64,000 bases of DNA from positions 1 through 64,000 of the forward strand of contig JAEVZU010000067.1 in NCBI GenBank assembly GCA_023392075.1. Direction: 5' to 3'. The notes below the pieces were generated by a model that searched no databases, was not told the origin of the DNA, and saw nothing but the letters and a program-made list of their open reading frames with translations. Both the position numbers and the translations under genes were made by a program. This DNA is from Bacillota bacterium. GTDB lineage: Bacteria; Bacillota; Clostridia; Acetivibrionales; DSM-1351. Every line of letters starts with the position of its first letter. The first letter of the stretch is position 1. This document shows positions 36,361 through 46,356 of the stretch, piece after piece.

Positions 36361-37989
36361 TTAAATATTCCCAGTGCCATTTGGATTCCATTCTTCATAT
36401 TCAAACCAGTCAAATTCCGCATAATTTCCCGTATCAGAGCCATTTCCGCTGGCAAACATTCCTATATAGGCTCCAATGAATCCGCCGGATACTTCAGAAC
36501 CAAGAAAGCTCCCATCTACCTTTTCCGCTATAATATATTCTTTTCCGGAATTATCGAGGGCATAAAAGCTGTTATACTGATTTTCTGCCTTCAAAAGGAA
36601 AATTACTACTTCAGAATCCCATTCTAACTGATTGCAGATTTCCTGATGGTATTCTGCCTCGTCGGTATAGTTATGGCAAAGATATGTATCAAGCTGGACA
36701 TATCCTTTTATTACACGAAGCATTCTTTTACCATTTTGCATTACCATCTCAACCCTGATAGAATGATACAGATTCTGCAATATAATCAAACCTGCACTTT
36801 CTTTTTGGGAAACAGGTTTAAATAACATAAATGCTTTTACCGTATAACTCATATGCTGCTGGCGTCTTCCAACAAAGCTGAGGGCTTCCACTGATGCAAA
36901 AGTCCTCCGGACATTGGTTCCGTCTTCAGGGCATATTGCTTTATCAATAGTCCGCAATTTCAGCTTACTATCCTCAAGTTTATAAACATTGTTAATAGGA
37001 GTGCCTAAGAAGTTCCATTGGTAAGCCAGGACATCCTTATCAAAATCATCTCTTGCAGGAACCGGAGTTACTGGCATATGAGGTAACTCCGGTGCAGGGT
37101 AGGTCCATTCCAACCTTCCGGTACATGGACTTACAACAGGCCATTCATTTTCCCAGATTACAGGTGCAATAAAGCTTTCTCTTCCCATATTTTTGTGATA
37201 GCCGCCGTAAATACGGGAGCCAAGCATTACCATATACCAGTTTCCGTCTTTCAATTCCACGAGGTCTGCATGTCCGACATTGCAAATAGGATAATACATC
37301 CCAAGCTGTCTGTGGGTAAGTATCGGATTGCCCGGACATCCTTCATACAACCCAAAAATATTCTTACTCCTTGCTATGGTAACCGCATGGTAGAATTCCG
37401 TTCCACCCTCCGCAATCATCAAATAGTACCAGCCATTTTTTTTATATAGATGAGGGGCTTCAGGCGAAGCACAGTTTTCAAGCGCGCCACCCCAGATATG
37501 CTTCTTTTCTCCCACAAGTTTAAATTCCTTTAAATCAATTTCACTTATCCAGATCATCGCCTTTTCCAAGCTGTAGCGGGATGTACCTGTATAATAAGCC
37601 TTTCCGTCATCACCCCAGAATAGTGAAGGATCTATTCCCTCTGCGTTTTCCACCCAATGGGGATCTGACCAGGGTCCTGCAGGATTTTGTGCAGTTACGA
37701 TAAAGTTGCCGCCATGGCTGACATTTGTTGTAATCATATAAAATGTTCCATTATGGTAGCGCACGGTAGGTGCATATATACCTCCTGAAATACATCCGGG
37801 ATTCAGGGATAATTGTGATATCCTGTCCAGAACGTGCCCTATTTGTTCCCAATGCACCAAATCCGTACTGTGAAAAATAGGTACACCCGGAAAAAAAGAA
37901 AATGTAGATGTTACCAAATAAAAATCATCTTCAACGCGGCAAATTGACGGATCAGGATAAAATCCCGTCAAAATTGGGTTTTTAATCAT
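36361..37989 (-). CDS. GH43 beta-xylosidase / alpha-L-arabinofuranosidase
   Basis: A 542-residue two-domain GH43 enzyme. Five-bladed propeller with NPILTGFYPDPSI (base Asp13), GIDPSLFWGDDG (pKa-modulating Asp) and SPEAPHLYKK (acid Glu), then a C-terminal beta-sandwich as in XynB-type beta-xylosidases. No signal peptide, so it cleaves imported xylo- or arabino-oligosaccharides. The start is ATG 37989 with AAGGAG 8 bp upstream; the longer frame to 38010 lacks a site. It is the only glycosidase on the minus strand, divergent from the AraC regulator at 38149. The convergent gap to the GH95 stop (36204-36360) holds nothing I recognise. Confidence 0.93.
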   Translation of the reverse strand: MIKNPILTGFYPDPSICRVEDDFYLVTSTFSFFPGVPIFHSTDLVHWEQIGHVLDRISQLSLNPGCISGGIYAPTVRYHNGTFYMITTNVSHGGNFIVTAQNPAGPWSDPHWVENAEGIDPSLFWGDDGKAYYTGTSRYSLEKAMIWISEIDLKEFKLVGEKKHIWGGALENCASPEAPHLYKKNGWYYLMIAEGGTEFYHAVTIARSKNIFGLYEGCPGNPILTHRQLGMYYPICNVGHADLVELKDGNWYMVMLGSRIYGGYHKNMGRESFIAPVIWENEWPVVSPCTGRLEWTYPAPELPHMPVTPVPARDDFDKDVLAYQWNFLGTPINNVYKLEDSKLKLRTIDKAICPEDGTNVRRTFASVEALSFVGRRQQHMSYTVKAFMLFKPVSQKESAGLIILQNLYHSIRVEMVMQNGKRMLRVIKGYVQLDTYLCHNYTDEAEYHQEICNQLEWDSEVVIFLLKAENQYNSFYALDNSGKEYIIAEKVDGSFLGSEVSGGFIGAYIGMFASGNGSDTGNYAEFDWFEYEEWNPNGTGNI

Positions 37990-38070
37990 AAAGAGTCTCC
38001 TTGTTAGCATAATTATTTCATAAACACAGATACTTTTAACACTTTAATAATACGAGCAAAATGTTATAAA

Positions 38071-38090
38071 GACCTTGACTTTTTTGTCAA
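38071..38090. promoter_or_regulatory. Divergent GH43/AraC control region with TTGAC-A6-GTCAA dyad
   Basis: GACCTTGACTTTTTTGTCAA contains the dyad TTGAC/GTCAA around a T tract. Read on the minus strand it gives CAAAAAAGTCAAGG, similar to the motif before transporter operons 1 and 3. A TATAAT-like box (38100-38105) follows on the plus strand toward the AraC gene. Confidence 0.4.
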
Positions 38091-38148
38091 ATAATAGCAT
38101 TATAATGACATGACCTGATTATCTGCACGCAGACAGGAGGTTATATTT

Positions 38149-39015
38149 ATGATTAGTATGCGGCTGGAATATTTCACCAAGGATACTGACTTTCCTTTTT
38201 TTATTCAGCTTGGTGAACATCCGGATGATTTATTTATTCACTCTCATTTTGATTTTTCGGAACTTGTGGTCGTATTAAACGGTACGGCAACACATATTGT
38301 AAACTCAGACCAATATATTATAAAAAAAGGTGATGTGTTCGTCTTTAATCAAAATACCTCACATGGCTTTAGTCATACTCACGACCTGAAGATATGCAAT
38401 ATTATGTATAAGCCGAAACACCTATACCAGATTGGTTATGATCTGAAGTCATCACCAGGGTATCAGGCTCTTTTTGTAATTGAACCTTTTTACAGAAAAG
38501 AGAATACGTTTAAAAGTATGTTGCAGCTTACAATGCCTGGCTTTGAATATGTCATGAATTTGATAACGGCAATGCTTAAGGAATACGAAGGCAAGCATCA
38601 AGGTTACCAGACAATGATATACTCCGATTTTTTAGAGCTTGTTGTCTATTTGTCAAGGGAATATGCCATATACAGCAAGGAACGGTCGGAAAAGCTCTTT
38701 CATATAGCAAGAACAATATCTTATATTGAGGAACACTATCTGGAAAATATTAAACTTAAAGAACTCGCTGATATGTCTTGCATTTCTATCAGGCAGTTTC
38801 TCAGAGTTTTTAAGGAAAATTACAGGATGACACCCATGAATTACATTATACGGCTCAGGCTGCAACATGCATGCTCACTGTTGAAGAACAGTACATACAG
38901 TATCTCTGAGATTGCATATGAAAGCGGGTTTTCTGACAGCAACTATTTTACAAGGCAATTTAGAAAAATGTTAGGTATCACTCCTAAGGAATTTAAAAAA
39001 ACATTGTCGGGTTGA
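38149..39015 (+). CDS. AraC-family regulator with cupin sensor domain
   Basis: A 288-residue regulator: N-terminal cupin-like half (HSHFDFSELVVVLNGTATHIV, then NTSHGFSH) and a C-terminal AraC double HTH (LKELADMSCISIRQFLRVFKENY, IAYESGFSDSNYFTRQFRKMLGITPKEF). It is divergent from GH43 and immediately upstream of a kinase/regulator pair. It probably controls the GH43 gene and perhaps the downstream pair in response to a sugar bound by the cupin. CAGGAGGT precedes the ATG. Confidence 0.92.
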   Translation: MISMRLEYFTKDTDFPFFIQLGEHPDDLFIHSHFDFSELVVVLNGTATHIVNSDQYIIKKGDVFVFNQNTSHGFSHTHDLKICNIMYKPKHLYQIGYDLKSSPGYQALFVIEPFYRKENTFKSMLQLTMPGFEYVMNLITAMLKEYEGKHQGYQTMIYSDFLELVVYLSREYAIYSKERSEKLFHIARTISYIEEHYLENIKLKELADMSCISIRQFLRVFKENYRMTPMNYIIRLRLQHACSLLKNSTYSISEIAYESGFSDSNYFTRQFRKMLGITPKEFKKTLSG

Positions 39016-39019
39016 GAAG

Positions 39020-40804
39020 ATGAGGAAAGTACATATTTTGAAATGGCTTAATAATTTGAATATCAGGAAAAAGCTTATGTTTTCCTATATCCTTGTAGTA
39101 TTACTGCCTGTCCTTCTCATTGGATCTGTATTAACCTTCAGCATGCAAAAGATGGTTACGGAGAGAGCGCTGTATGAAGCATGCAATAGTGTGGACAGAG
39201 TGTATGCAAGACTTAATGAGCCTTTGAAACTGGCAAAGGACATGTTTGCACAATTTAATATGGATACCGGTCTTGAAAATCTCGTACTGAAACAATACAG
39301 TAATGTTAATGAAGTAGTATATGCCTATTCAAATTATTCCGGTATAACTAATGCTGTTGGCAGTCATCTCATAGAAATCCAGGATATAAAACTGTACACA
39401 TATAATCAAACAATGCTTAACAGCGGGCAGTTTATTATAGTTGATGATGAACTCTACAGAATGGCCTGGTTTGAACATGCAAGATCCTTAAAAGGAGGGT
39501 TTTATTGGCAAATGGTCTACAATCCTGTACGGGGTTCCAGCCTTTTATCGCTGACGGCTCAGCTAAAAGGTCCAATTCAATTAAAGCCTCTGGGCATTAT
39601 TGTTGTAAGTATAAATCAAAGCTGCATAACATCCATAATAAAAGATGAACCCAATGATACCATAATTTTAGATGATACCGGAATGGTACTTGCCGCCAAA
39701 AACACCCAATTAGTGGGTAAAAAGCTTGACGCTGGGAAATATAAAACTTTTTTAAGCTTGCCTTCCGGTATTCATGATATCAATTATGAAAATAAAACAT
39801 CAAAGGCAATAGTTAAAGCTTTTTTACCCAGTATATGCAACAAAGAATTCAGGATAATTTCACTGGTGCCTGTAAGTGCTATAACGGATAAAGTGAATAA
39901 TACGTTCAGGCTTGGATTTTTTATGATGATGATAAGCCTGATACTGGCAGCAGCCCTATTCTCTTTTTTTTCCAGCATTATCAGTAAACGTGTAAAGAGT
40001 ATGAGCAGCGATATGCATACCATAGCTCTCGGCAACTTTGACCTCTCACCATCAATTGTAGGTGAGGATGAAATTGGCCAGCTATCCAGGGATCTTGGAG
40101 TCATGGTAAAGAGTATAAAGGATTTAGTTCATGAAGTATACGAGGTGAATCTGCAAAAGAATCAATTGGCTGTACGGCAGAGAGAAATCAAGCTGAAGAT
40201 GCTTGCAACTCAGATTAATCCTCATTTTCTTTTTAATGCACTGGAAGCTATTCGCATGAGAGCATATTGTAATAATGACAATGAAGTTGCAGAGGTAATA
40301 ATGCTTTTGGGAAAAATAATGAGAAGAAATTTGGAAATAGAGAATGAGTTGGTGGTGCTTAAGGATGAAATTGACCTGGTAAAGAGTTATTTGGAGATTC
40401 AAAAGTTCAGATTTACAAACAGGTTTAACTATAAATTGAATTATGATAATGATTTGGAGAATTATAAGTTGCTGCCGCTTATAATACAACCCATTATAGA
40501 AAATGCTGTTGTCCACGGGCTAAAATTCGTTGAAGAAGGCGGTATAATTTCGTTTTCAGCGGAAAAGGGTGACGGGATAATTAAAATTATGGTTGAGGAC
40601 AATGGCTGTGGAATGGACGAGGAACGCCTCAAGTATGTCATTAACAGTCTGAATGAAGTTGAGGAGTCTATTGGCAAGCATATTGGGCTTAGAAATGTAT
40701 ACCAGCGCATAAGACTCTATTATGGTGAAAAATATGGGATGACTATCAGCAGCGTATTTGGAAAGGGTACCAGAGTTGAGATTACTTTACCGGGAGATGG
40801 GTGA
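39020..40804 (+). CDS. YesM-type sensor histidine kinase
   Basis: A 594-residue kinase, five bases after the AraC gene. Transmembrane helices near 17-38 and 295-318, large extracellular sensor, HAMP, then ATQINPHFLFNALEAIRMRAY with the phospho-His, followed by HATPase boxes (VEDNGCGMDEE, GLRNVYQRIRLYYG). It pairs with the following AraC-type response regulator and likely reads an extracellular sugar or binding protein linked to transporter 2. Confidence 0.92.
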   Translation: MRKVHILKWLNNLNIRKKLMFSYILVVLLPVLLIGSVLTFSMQKMVTERALYEACNSVDRVYARLNEPLKLAKDMFAQFNMDTGLENLVLKQYSNVNEVVYAYSNYSGITNAVGSHLIEIQDIKLYTYNQTMLNSGQFIIVDDELYRMAWFEHARSLKGGFYWQMVYNPVRGSSLLSLTAQLKGPIQLKPLGIIVVSINQSCITSIIKDEPNDTIILDDTGMVLAAKNTQLVGKKLDAGKYKTFLSLPSGIHDINYENKTSKAIVKAFLPSICNKEFRIISLVPVSAITDKVNNTFRLGFFMMMISLILAAALFSFFSSIISKRVKSMSSDMHTIALGNFDLSPSIVGEDEIGQLSRDLGVMVKSIKDLVHEVYEVNLQKNQLAVRQREIKLKMLATQINPHFLFNALEAIRMRAYCNNDNEVAEVIMLLGKIMRRNLEIENELVVLKDEIDLVKSYLEIQKFRFTNRFNYKLNYDNDLENYKLLPLIIQPIIENAVVHGLKFVEEGGIISFSAEKGDGIIKIMVEDNGCGMDEERLKYVINSLNEVEESIGKHIGLRNVYQRIRLYYGEKYGMTISSVFGKGTRVEITLPGDG

Positions 40805-40808
40805 ATTT

Positions 40809-42386
40809 ATGCTTAACGTTTTAATTATTGATGATGAGGATTACATAAGAGAGGGATTAATAAGAATCATAGATTGGAACAAATATGGATTTTCCATTTG
40901 CGGAGAAGCCGGTAATGGCCTTAGGGGATTGTCTCAAATACGGGAATTGAACCCTGATCTTGTTATTGTGGATATAAAAATGCCTAAGATGGATGGATTA
41001 GAGATGCTCAAGGAATTGCGTAAAGATGATGTTTCATGCGAATTCATAGTCTTATCTGCTCATTCGGATTTCAAATATGCGCAGGAAGCTATAGAACTTG
41101 AGATTGATTCGTATATATTAAAACCCGTCGAACCATCTGTACTTATTGAGAAGATTTCCAAGGTACATGACAAGATAATAAATAAAAGGCAGGCCAAGCA
41201 GAATATAGATGTAAGTATAAATTTTTCAAGGGATAGAATACTTCAGGATATTATACTTGGCCAGATAGATAATAAAATATTGGATAAGTACTGCTCAATT
41301 TATGGATTTGATTTTCCATGGTGTGGTTATCGGGTTGCTCTTATAGAAGTAGAAGGCAGGCATACTGAAACAGTAACCATGAAAACGATTATCAAGAGGC
41401 AAATTGAAATCATTATTTCAGAGAGCGAGCTCGGGTATGTATTTGATATTGAAAGATATATAGGAATCCTCCTTAACGATGTGAAACTGACAAGTGATTT
41501 AAGGACCCTGTATGAACTGCCTGTAAAAATCAATAGTCTGTACAAAACTGATTTTACAGTTTTATTGGGGAGTGTTGCTAAAAAACTTACAGATATTTCG
41601 TCTTCTTATGAGAATGCTTGTAGATTATCAAACCGCAAATTTATCCTGGGTTATAAACGGGTTATCAGTGATGTTACTGAAGATATAAATGGTGCGTATA
41701 AATATGGAATCACTTCTCCAAGGTTTGATTTGGAATATATGGTTGAAAGTCTGTGTAATGCCATAGACGCTGAAAACCTGGGGCAGATAAATAATATTCT
41801 GGAGAGCCTGTTTCAGGAATTCCTGCATGGAAAGTACAATGAGGATATCATAAAAATTAATTATTCAAATATTTATTCTGCGATTTTAAACAAGCTTGTT
41901 TCAGTTAACCCGGGTATGAAGAATAAGCTTGGCATAAGTCAGGAAATTCTTACTGAAATATGTAACAGGGCCAGTTTGCAAGAGTTACACGGTTATATGA
42001 AATATGTCTTTACAGTAATTTCGCAGGAACTAAAGGAGGAACGGCCCGATGATACAATCACAAAAATTCTTGAATATATAGGGCGGAATTATAATCAGGA
42101 TCTGAAACTTGAGACAATTGCCTCTTTATTCAATTACAACAGGGATTATCTAGGGAAGAGGATAAAAGATAAAACCGGAAAGCATTTTAATGCATACCTT
42201 GATTCTATTCGGTTTGAGATAGCAAAAAATCTCCTTGCAAAGGGGGATAAAGTATACCGGGTTGCAGAAAAAACGGGATTTAAGGATATTAATTATTTTT
42301 ATAAAAAATTTAAGAGTTATGCGGGGGTTGCTCCAAGCGACTATAAATTCAAGGTACTTGATGATAGTGGGAAAGCCCTTATGTAA
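40809..42386 (+). CDS. YesN-type response regulator (receiver plus AraC HTH)
   Basis: A 525-residue regulator. Receiver with IIDDED, phospho-Asp in VIVDIKMPKMDG and YILKPVEP; a long middle region; C-terminal HTH (LETIASLFNYNRDYLGKRIKDKTG, VAEKTGFKDINYFYKKFKSYAGVAPSDYK). Starts four bases after the kinase stop; an in-frame upstream reading overlaps the kinase and is not believed. A hairpin terminator follows, so the AraC-kinase-regulator trio forms one unit ahead of transporter 2. Confidence 0.92.
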   Translation: MLNVLIIDDEDYIREGLIRIIDWNKYGFSICGEAGNGLRGLSQIRELNPDLVIVDIKMPKMDGLEMLKELRKDDVSCEFIVLSAHSDFKYAQEAIELEIDSYILKPVEPSVLIEKISKVHDKIINKRQAKQNIDVSINFSRDRILQDIILGQIDNKILDKYCSIYGFDFPWCGYRVALIEVEGRHTETVTMKTIIKRQIEIIISESELGYVFDIERYIGILLNDVKLTSDLRTLYELPVKINSLYKTDFTVLLGSVAKKLTDISSSYENACRLSNRKFILGYKRVISDVTEDINGAYKYGITSPRFDLEYMVESLCNAIDAENLGQINNILESLFQEFLHGKYNEDIIKINYSNIYSAILNKLVSVNPGMKNKLGISQEILTEICNRASLQELHGYMKYVFTVISQELKEERPDDTITKILEYIGRNYNQDLKLETIASLFNYNRDYLGKRIKDKTGKHFNAYLDSIRFEIAKNLLAKGDKVYRVAEKTGFKDINYFYKKFKSYAGVAPSDYKFKVLDDSGKALM

Positions 42387-42405
42387 TACAGTTTGTAATA
42401 TATTG

Positions 42406-42450
42406 GTGTAAATGTTAATCCGGGTTGGTTAACATTTACACTTATTTTAT
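42406..42450 (+). terminator. Terminator after the AraC-kinase-regulator unit
   Basis: GTGTAAATGTTAA (42406-42418) pairs perfectly with TTAACATTTACAC (42429-42441), then TTATTTTATT. Confidence 0.82.
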
Positions 42451-42510
42451 TATGAGGAGTTTATTTTTTAGTATAGTCAACAGGATTTGTCTAAGCTGAT
42501 AAAAAGAATT

Positions 42511-42560
42511 AAAAAAAAGTAATATCGGATTTTTACTGTATAAAGTCCATGGATTTTTCT
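42511..42560 (+). promoter_or_regulatory. Two A-tract/GT motifs upstream of transporter operon 2
   Basis: AAAAAAAAGTAATATCGG (from 42511) and TAAAGTCCATGGATTTTT (from 42541), both similar to the motifs upstream of transporters 1 and 3. Candidate activator sites; no clear sigma-A promoter seen. Confidence 0.35.
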
Positions 42561-42631
42561 AGTATTTTTTGGTAAAGACACATGCTATTATTCTCATGTA
42601 CTCACTTTCAAGCTGTTATGGGGGGAATTAT

Positions 42632-43579
42632 ATGATGCAGGTAACTGATCCTGGTACGGAGAAAGTTTGGAACAGTAAATGGGGAAAAGTGCTTTTTAAG
42701 CAAAGATATCTGATGTTAATGTCATTTCCGTTTGTCATATGGCTGATTATTTTCAGATATATACCATTATGGGGTTGGACAATGGCTTTTCAGGAATACA
42801 AACCCGGAATACCTTTTATGAGCCAGAATTGGGTTGGATTTAAATATTTTATAATGATGTTTAAAGACCCGGATTTTTATCTGGTTATGCGTAATACACT
42901 GGCAATGAGCTTTATGGGGCTGATCGCAGGATTTACTCTGCCTGTTTTACTGGCAATACTGCTGAATGAAATCCTGAACAATACATTCAGAAGGACAATA
43001 CAAACAATATCATATTTGCCCCATTTTGTTTCATGGGTTGTTGTTGCCGGTCTTTTTAAGGAAATAGTGTCCTTGGATGGTGTGTTAAACCAAGTGTTGG
43101 CCGGTCTTGGAATTTTACACGAGCCTGTACAGTATTTAGCCAGGCCCGAACTTTTCTGGATTATTGTGACAATCGCTGATATATGGAAGGAATTGGGCTG
43201 GAATTCCATTATCTTTTTTGCGGCTATAGCAGGAATTTCACAGGAACTGTATGAAGCGGCTACAGTTGATGGTGCCGGGCGTTTTAAAAAGATGCTTTAT
43301 GTTACCTTGCCTGGCATCATGCCTACTCTTGTTGTTATATTGATCATGAGTATAGGGAATATCATCAATATTGGTTTTGAAAGGCAGTATCTTTTAGGAA
43401 ATGATTTGGTGCGGGACTTTTCTGATGTTCTGGATCTTTATATTCTGAAAGCGGGTGTGAATTCAGGAAGGTTTGCATTTGGTACTGCAATTGGCATATT
43501 CAAGTCTGTGATAAGTGTCGCTCTTGTTTTTGGAGCAAACAGGCTGAGTAGAAAAACACTGGGTTATAAGATTATTTAA
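42632..43579 (+). CDS. ABC permease LplB-type, transporter 2
   Basis: A 315-residue permease of the LplB/YteP branch of CUT1 transporters, which often import long or charged oligosaccharides such as rhamnogalacturonan fragments. It has about six membrane helices, the coupling loop YEAATVDGAGRFKKMLYVTLPG and the FDRQYLL-like FERQYLLGN segment typical of this branch. ATG 42632 follows GGGGGGAA; an earlier in-frame start lacks a site. Confidence 0.9.
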   Translation: MMQVTDPGTEKVWNSKWGKVLFKQRYLMLMSFPFVIWLIIFRYIPLWGWTMAFQEYKPGIPFMSQNWVGFKYFIMMFKDPDFYLVMRNTLAMSFMGLIAGFTLPVLLAILLNEILNNTFRRTIQTISYLPHFVSWVVVAGLFKEIVSLDGVLNQVLAGLGILHEPVQYLARPELFWIIVTIADIWKELGWNSIIFFAAIAGISQELYEAATVDGAGRFKKMLYVTLPGIMPTLVVILIMSIGNIINIGFERQYLLGNDLVRDFSDVLDLYILKAGVNSGRFAFGTAIGIFKSVISVALVFGANRLSRKTLGYKII

Positions 43580-43596
43580 ATGGGGTGAAAACTGTG

Positions 43597-44493
43597 ATGA
43601 GAGTTACTAAAAAATCAACTGATTTATTTAATGTATTCAATTATATGCTTATGCTTATTATGGGGATTATAACCCTGTATCCTTTTTTAAACGTCCTGGC
43701 TGTATCACTGAACGATTCCATAGATACCGTAAGAGGAGGTATTACAATATTTCCTCGTGCTTTCACTCTTGACAGCTATAAGGAGATACTTGGCTATGAT
43801 GGGCTGATTAAAGGTTTTGAAATTTCGGTATTACGTACTGTAACCGGCACAGCCATCGGACTGCTCTGTACCTCCATGCTGGCGTATACGCTGAGCAGAG
43901 AAGATTATTTCGCCAGAAAGTTTATCGGAGGCATTTTTATAGTCACCATGTATATTGGCGGAGGCTTGATTCCTGACTACATGTTAATAAGGCATCTTGG
44001 ACTATTTGGTAATTTTATGGTTTATATTTTACCAGGTCTGATAGGTGTGTTTAATGTTATTGTAATTCGTTCCTTTATTGATGGTCTCCCGTATGAACTT
44101 CAGGAATCTGCAAAATTGGATGGTGCAAATGATTTAATTATTTTCTTCAGAATTGTTATGCCGCTTTGTACACCGGTGTTATCTGTGATGGCATTGTTCA
44201 TTGCAGTGGGACATTGGAATTCCTGGTTCGACACTTACTTATACTGTAATGGCAAGGAGAATCTTACGACGCTTCAGTTTGAGTTGCAGAAGATACTCCA
44301 GCAGACACAGATATTATCAGGTGACGGGCAAAACCCTTTCAGACAATTGGATCCCAATAAGCATATAACAGTAAGTCCAAAATCCATACAAATGGCTATG
44401 ACGATTGTGGCAACAATACCCATTCTTTTAGTGTATCCGTTTGTACAAAATTATTTTGTTAAAGGAATGACGGTCGGGGCGGTAAAAAGTTAA
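43597..44493 (+). CDS. ABC permease YtcP-type, transporter 2
   Basis: A 298-residue permease of the YtcP/YesQ-like branch. It has NVLAVSLNDSID near the N-terminus, the coupling loop QESAKLDGANDLIIFFRIVMPL and a long extracellular insert before the last helix. The C-terminus FVKGMTVGAVKS is characteristic. Works with the LplB-type permease 17 bp upstream. GGGGTGA precedes ATG 43597. Confidence 0.9.
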   Translation: MRVTKKSTDLFNVFNYMLMLIMGIITLYPFLNVLAVSLNDSIDTVRGGITIFPRAFTLDSYKEILGYDGLIKGFEISVLRTVTGTAIGLLCTSMLAYTLSREDYFARKFIGGIFIVTMYIGGGLIPDYMLIRHLGLFGNFMVYILPGLIGVFNVIVIRSFIDGLPYELQESAKLDGANDLIIFFRIVMPLCTPVLSVMALFIAVGHWNSWFDTYLYCNGKENLTTLQFELQKILQQTQILSGDGQNPFRQLDPNKHITVSPKSIQMAMTIVATIPILLVYPFVQNYFVKGMTVGAVKS

Positions 44494-44555
44494 AGGTGAT
44501 AATAGTGGGAACACATTATTAAAGGCATAATTAATAAAATGTGAGGAGGACAAAT

Positions 44556-46262
44556 ATGAAAAGAGTTATAAGTTCCTTACTGGCAGCAGTCCTGATAATA
44601 ACATGGATTTCAGGCTGCGGGTCGGGGGGCAGACAACCGGGCGATTCCACAGCAGGAACAGGTTCAACAGGTTTGGCACCTGATGCTGTGCCTGACGATC
44701 CAATTGAGTTTTCGGTATATCTTGGATCAGGTTACACAGATAACTGGGATACTCCGGTAGCAGGGAAAATCACAGAGCTTACAGGAGTTTCCCTTAAAAT
44801 TGAAAATTCTGTGGGTGATGCAAAACAGAGAATATCCCTCATGGCGGCCAGCGGAGAACTGCCTGATCTCATATTTGCAAGTACAAATCTCAATCTTTTG
44901 CTGGATATAGACGGAGTAGAAAAGCTGGATGACCTTATTGACCAACATGGTTCTAATATTAAAGAAGTATATGGGGATCAAATAAAGAGACTCAAATGGA
45001 GCAAGGAAAAACCTTATATTTACTGTCTGGGAGATGGCGGAGTCGGAGATGAGTTGCCGGAACCTACCAGTGGTTTTAATCTGCAGCATGCTGTTGTAAA
45101 AGAATTGGGCTATCCAGTAATTAAAACACTAGCAGATTTTGAAAATGCCATAAAGACTTATTATGCTAAGCATCCAACTTTTAAAGGAAAAGATGGAAAG
45201 GAGCAGCCTACCATACCCCTTCTTCTTAACGGGTTTGATTGGGGATACTTTATTTCAATAGCAAATCCAGCCAATTTAGCCACAGGATATACAGATGATG
45301 AATGGGCTATAGATCCGGATACACTTGAAGCAAAACGGCATGTTATAACGGATTCCAATAAAGAATATTTCAAATGGTTGAATGGAATGTGGAACCAAGG
45401 CCTTATTGACAAAGAGAGCTTCACCGAGCAGGTTGACCAGTATAAGGCAAAGCTTTCATCGGGCAGGGTTTTGGCAATAATAGACGCTTCATGGAATTAT
45501 GAGAATGATGTCCATAAGGCACTGCGTGCTGCCGGACTTGATGACAGAATGTACGGAAGATATCCATGTACTTTGAATGAAAATATTAAATATCCTGAGT
45601 ACTATGATAAAGGTTATATTGGATTCGGCTCGGGAATGTCCATTACTTCAAAGTGCAAGGATAAGGTAAGAGCCATGAAGTTTTTGAACTGGATGGCAAG
45701 TGATGAAGCAATGGTATTGTGCGGCTGGGGTATTGAGGGTACTCATTGGAAATATGACAATAACGGAAAACGTGTGTTCCTTCCCGATACTCTGAAGCAA
45801 AAGAATGAGGATAAAGATTTTGGTAAGAAGACCGGTATCGGTCAATATGTATATCCGTGGCCAAGGTATGGAACTGCATACAGGGATAAGACAGGAAATC
45901 CCATATCATCAAACACACAGGAAAATGTTTTAAGCAACTACACTCAGTCAGAAAAAGATGTGCTTGCTGCCTATGGCGTAAAAATGTGGAAGGATTTATA
46001 CCCTCAGAAAAATGAGTTCAAGCAGGCACCTTATGGAGCTGCCTTTAAAATTGAGGGCAGTATGAGCGGTGATTTTACTGCAATATCCAATAAGGTGACA
46101 GATACCAGCAAGAAGTACTGCCCGAGGTTGATACTGGCAAAGCCCGGTGAGTTTGATAAGATATGGATGGACTTTATTAAAGACATGGAAGCTGCCGGTG
46201 TCAGGGATTTGGAAAAACAGTTTACACTGGCTGTGAAAGACAGAGTTGAGCTCTGGAAATAA
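44556..46262 (+). CDS. ABC oligosaccharide-binding lipoprotein (LipO/YtcQ type), transporter 2
   Basis: A 568-residue binding protein, longer than the other two in the window and typical of the LplB/YtcP system. Lipobox WISGCGSGG near residue 20, a low-complexity Gly/Ser/Thr linker, then the SBP fold (FSVYLGSGYTDNW, GELPDLIFAS). GAGGAGG precedes ATG 44556. The GH5-dockerin gene follows 94 bp downstream. Confidence 0.9.
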   Translation: MKRVISSLLAAVLIITWISGCGSGGRQPGDSTAGTGSTGLAPDAVPDDPIEFSVYLGSGYTDNWDTPVAGKITELTGVSLKIENSVGDAKQRISLMAASGELPDLIFASTNLNLLLDIDGVEKLDDLIDQHGSNIKEVYGDQIKRLKWSKEKPYIYCLGDGGVGDELPEPTSGFNLQHAVVKELGYPVIKTLADFENAIKTYYAKHPTFKGKDGKEQPTIPLLLNGFDWGYFISIANPANLATGYTDDEWAIDPDTLEAKRHVITDSNKEYFKWLNGMWNQGLIDKESFTEQVDQYKAKLSSGRVLAIIDASWNYENDVHKALRAAGLDDRMYGRYPCTLNENIKYPEYYDKGYIGFGSGMSITSKCKDKVRAMKFLNWMASDEAMVLCGWGIEGTHWKYDNNGKRVFLPDTLKQKNEDKDFGKKTGIGQYVYPWPRYGTAYRDKTGNPISSNTQENVLSNYTQSEKDVLAAYGVKMWKDLYPQKNEFKQAPYGAAFKIEGSMSGDFTAISNKVTDTSKKYCPRLILAKPGEFDKIWMDFIKDMEAAGVRDLEKQFTLAVKDRVELWK

Positions 46263-46356
46263 GAATTTGTGGCCTGATAAGGTGAAAGTCGCTCACCACT
46301 TTTCCATTACTATTATTATATATGCCGTCAGCGACACCGGCGGAATGGAGATTATT

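Noticed and set aside
36237..36479. Small plus-strand frames at the GH95/GH43 junction
   Set aside because: They run into the GH43 gene on the opposite strand, have no RBS and resemble nothing.
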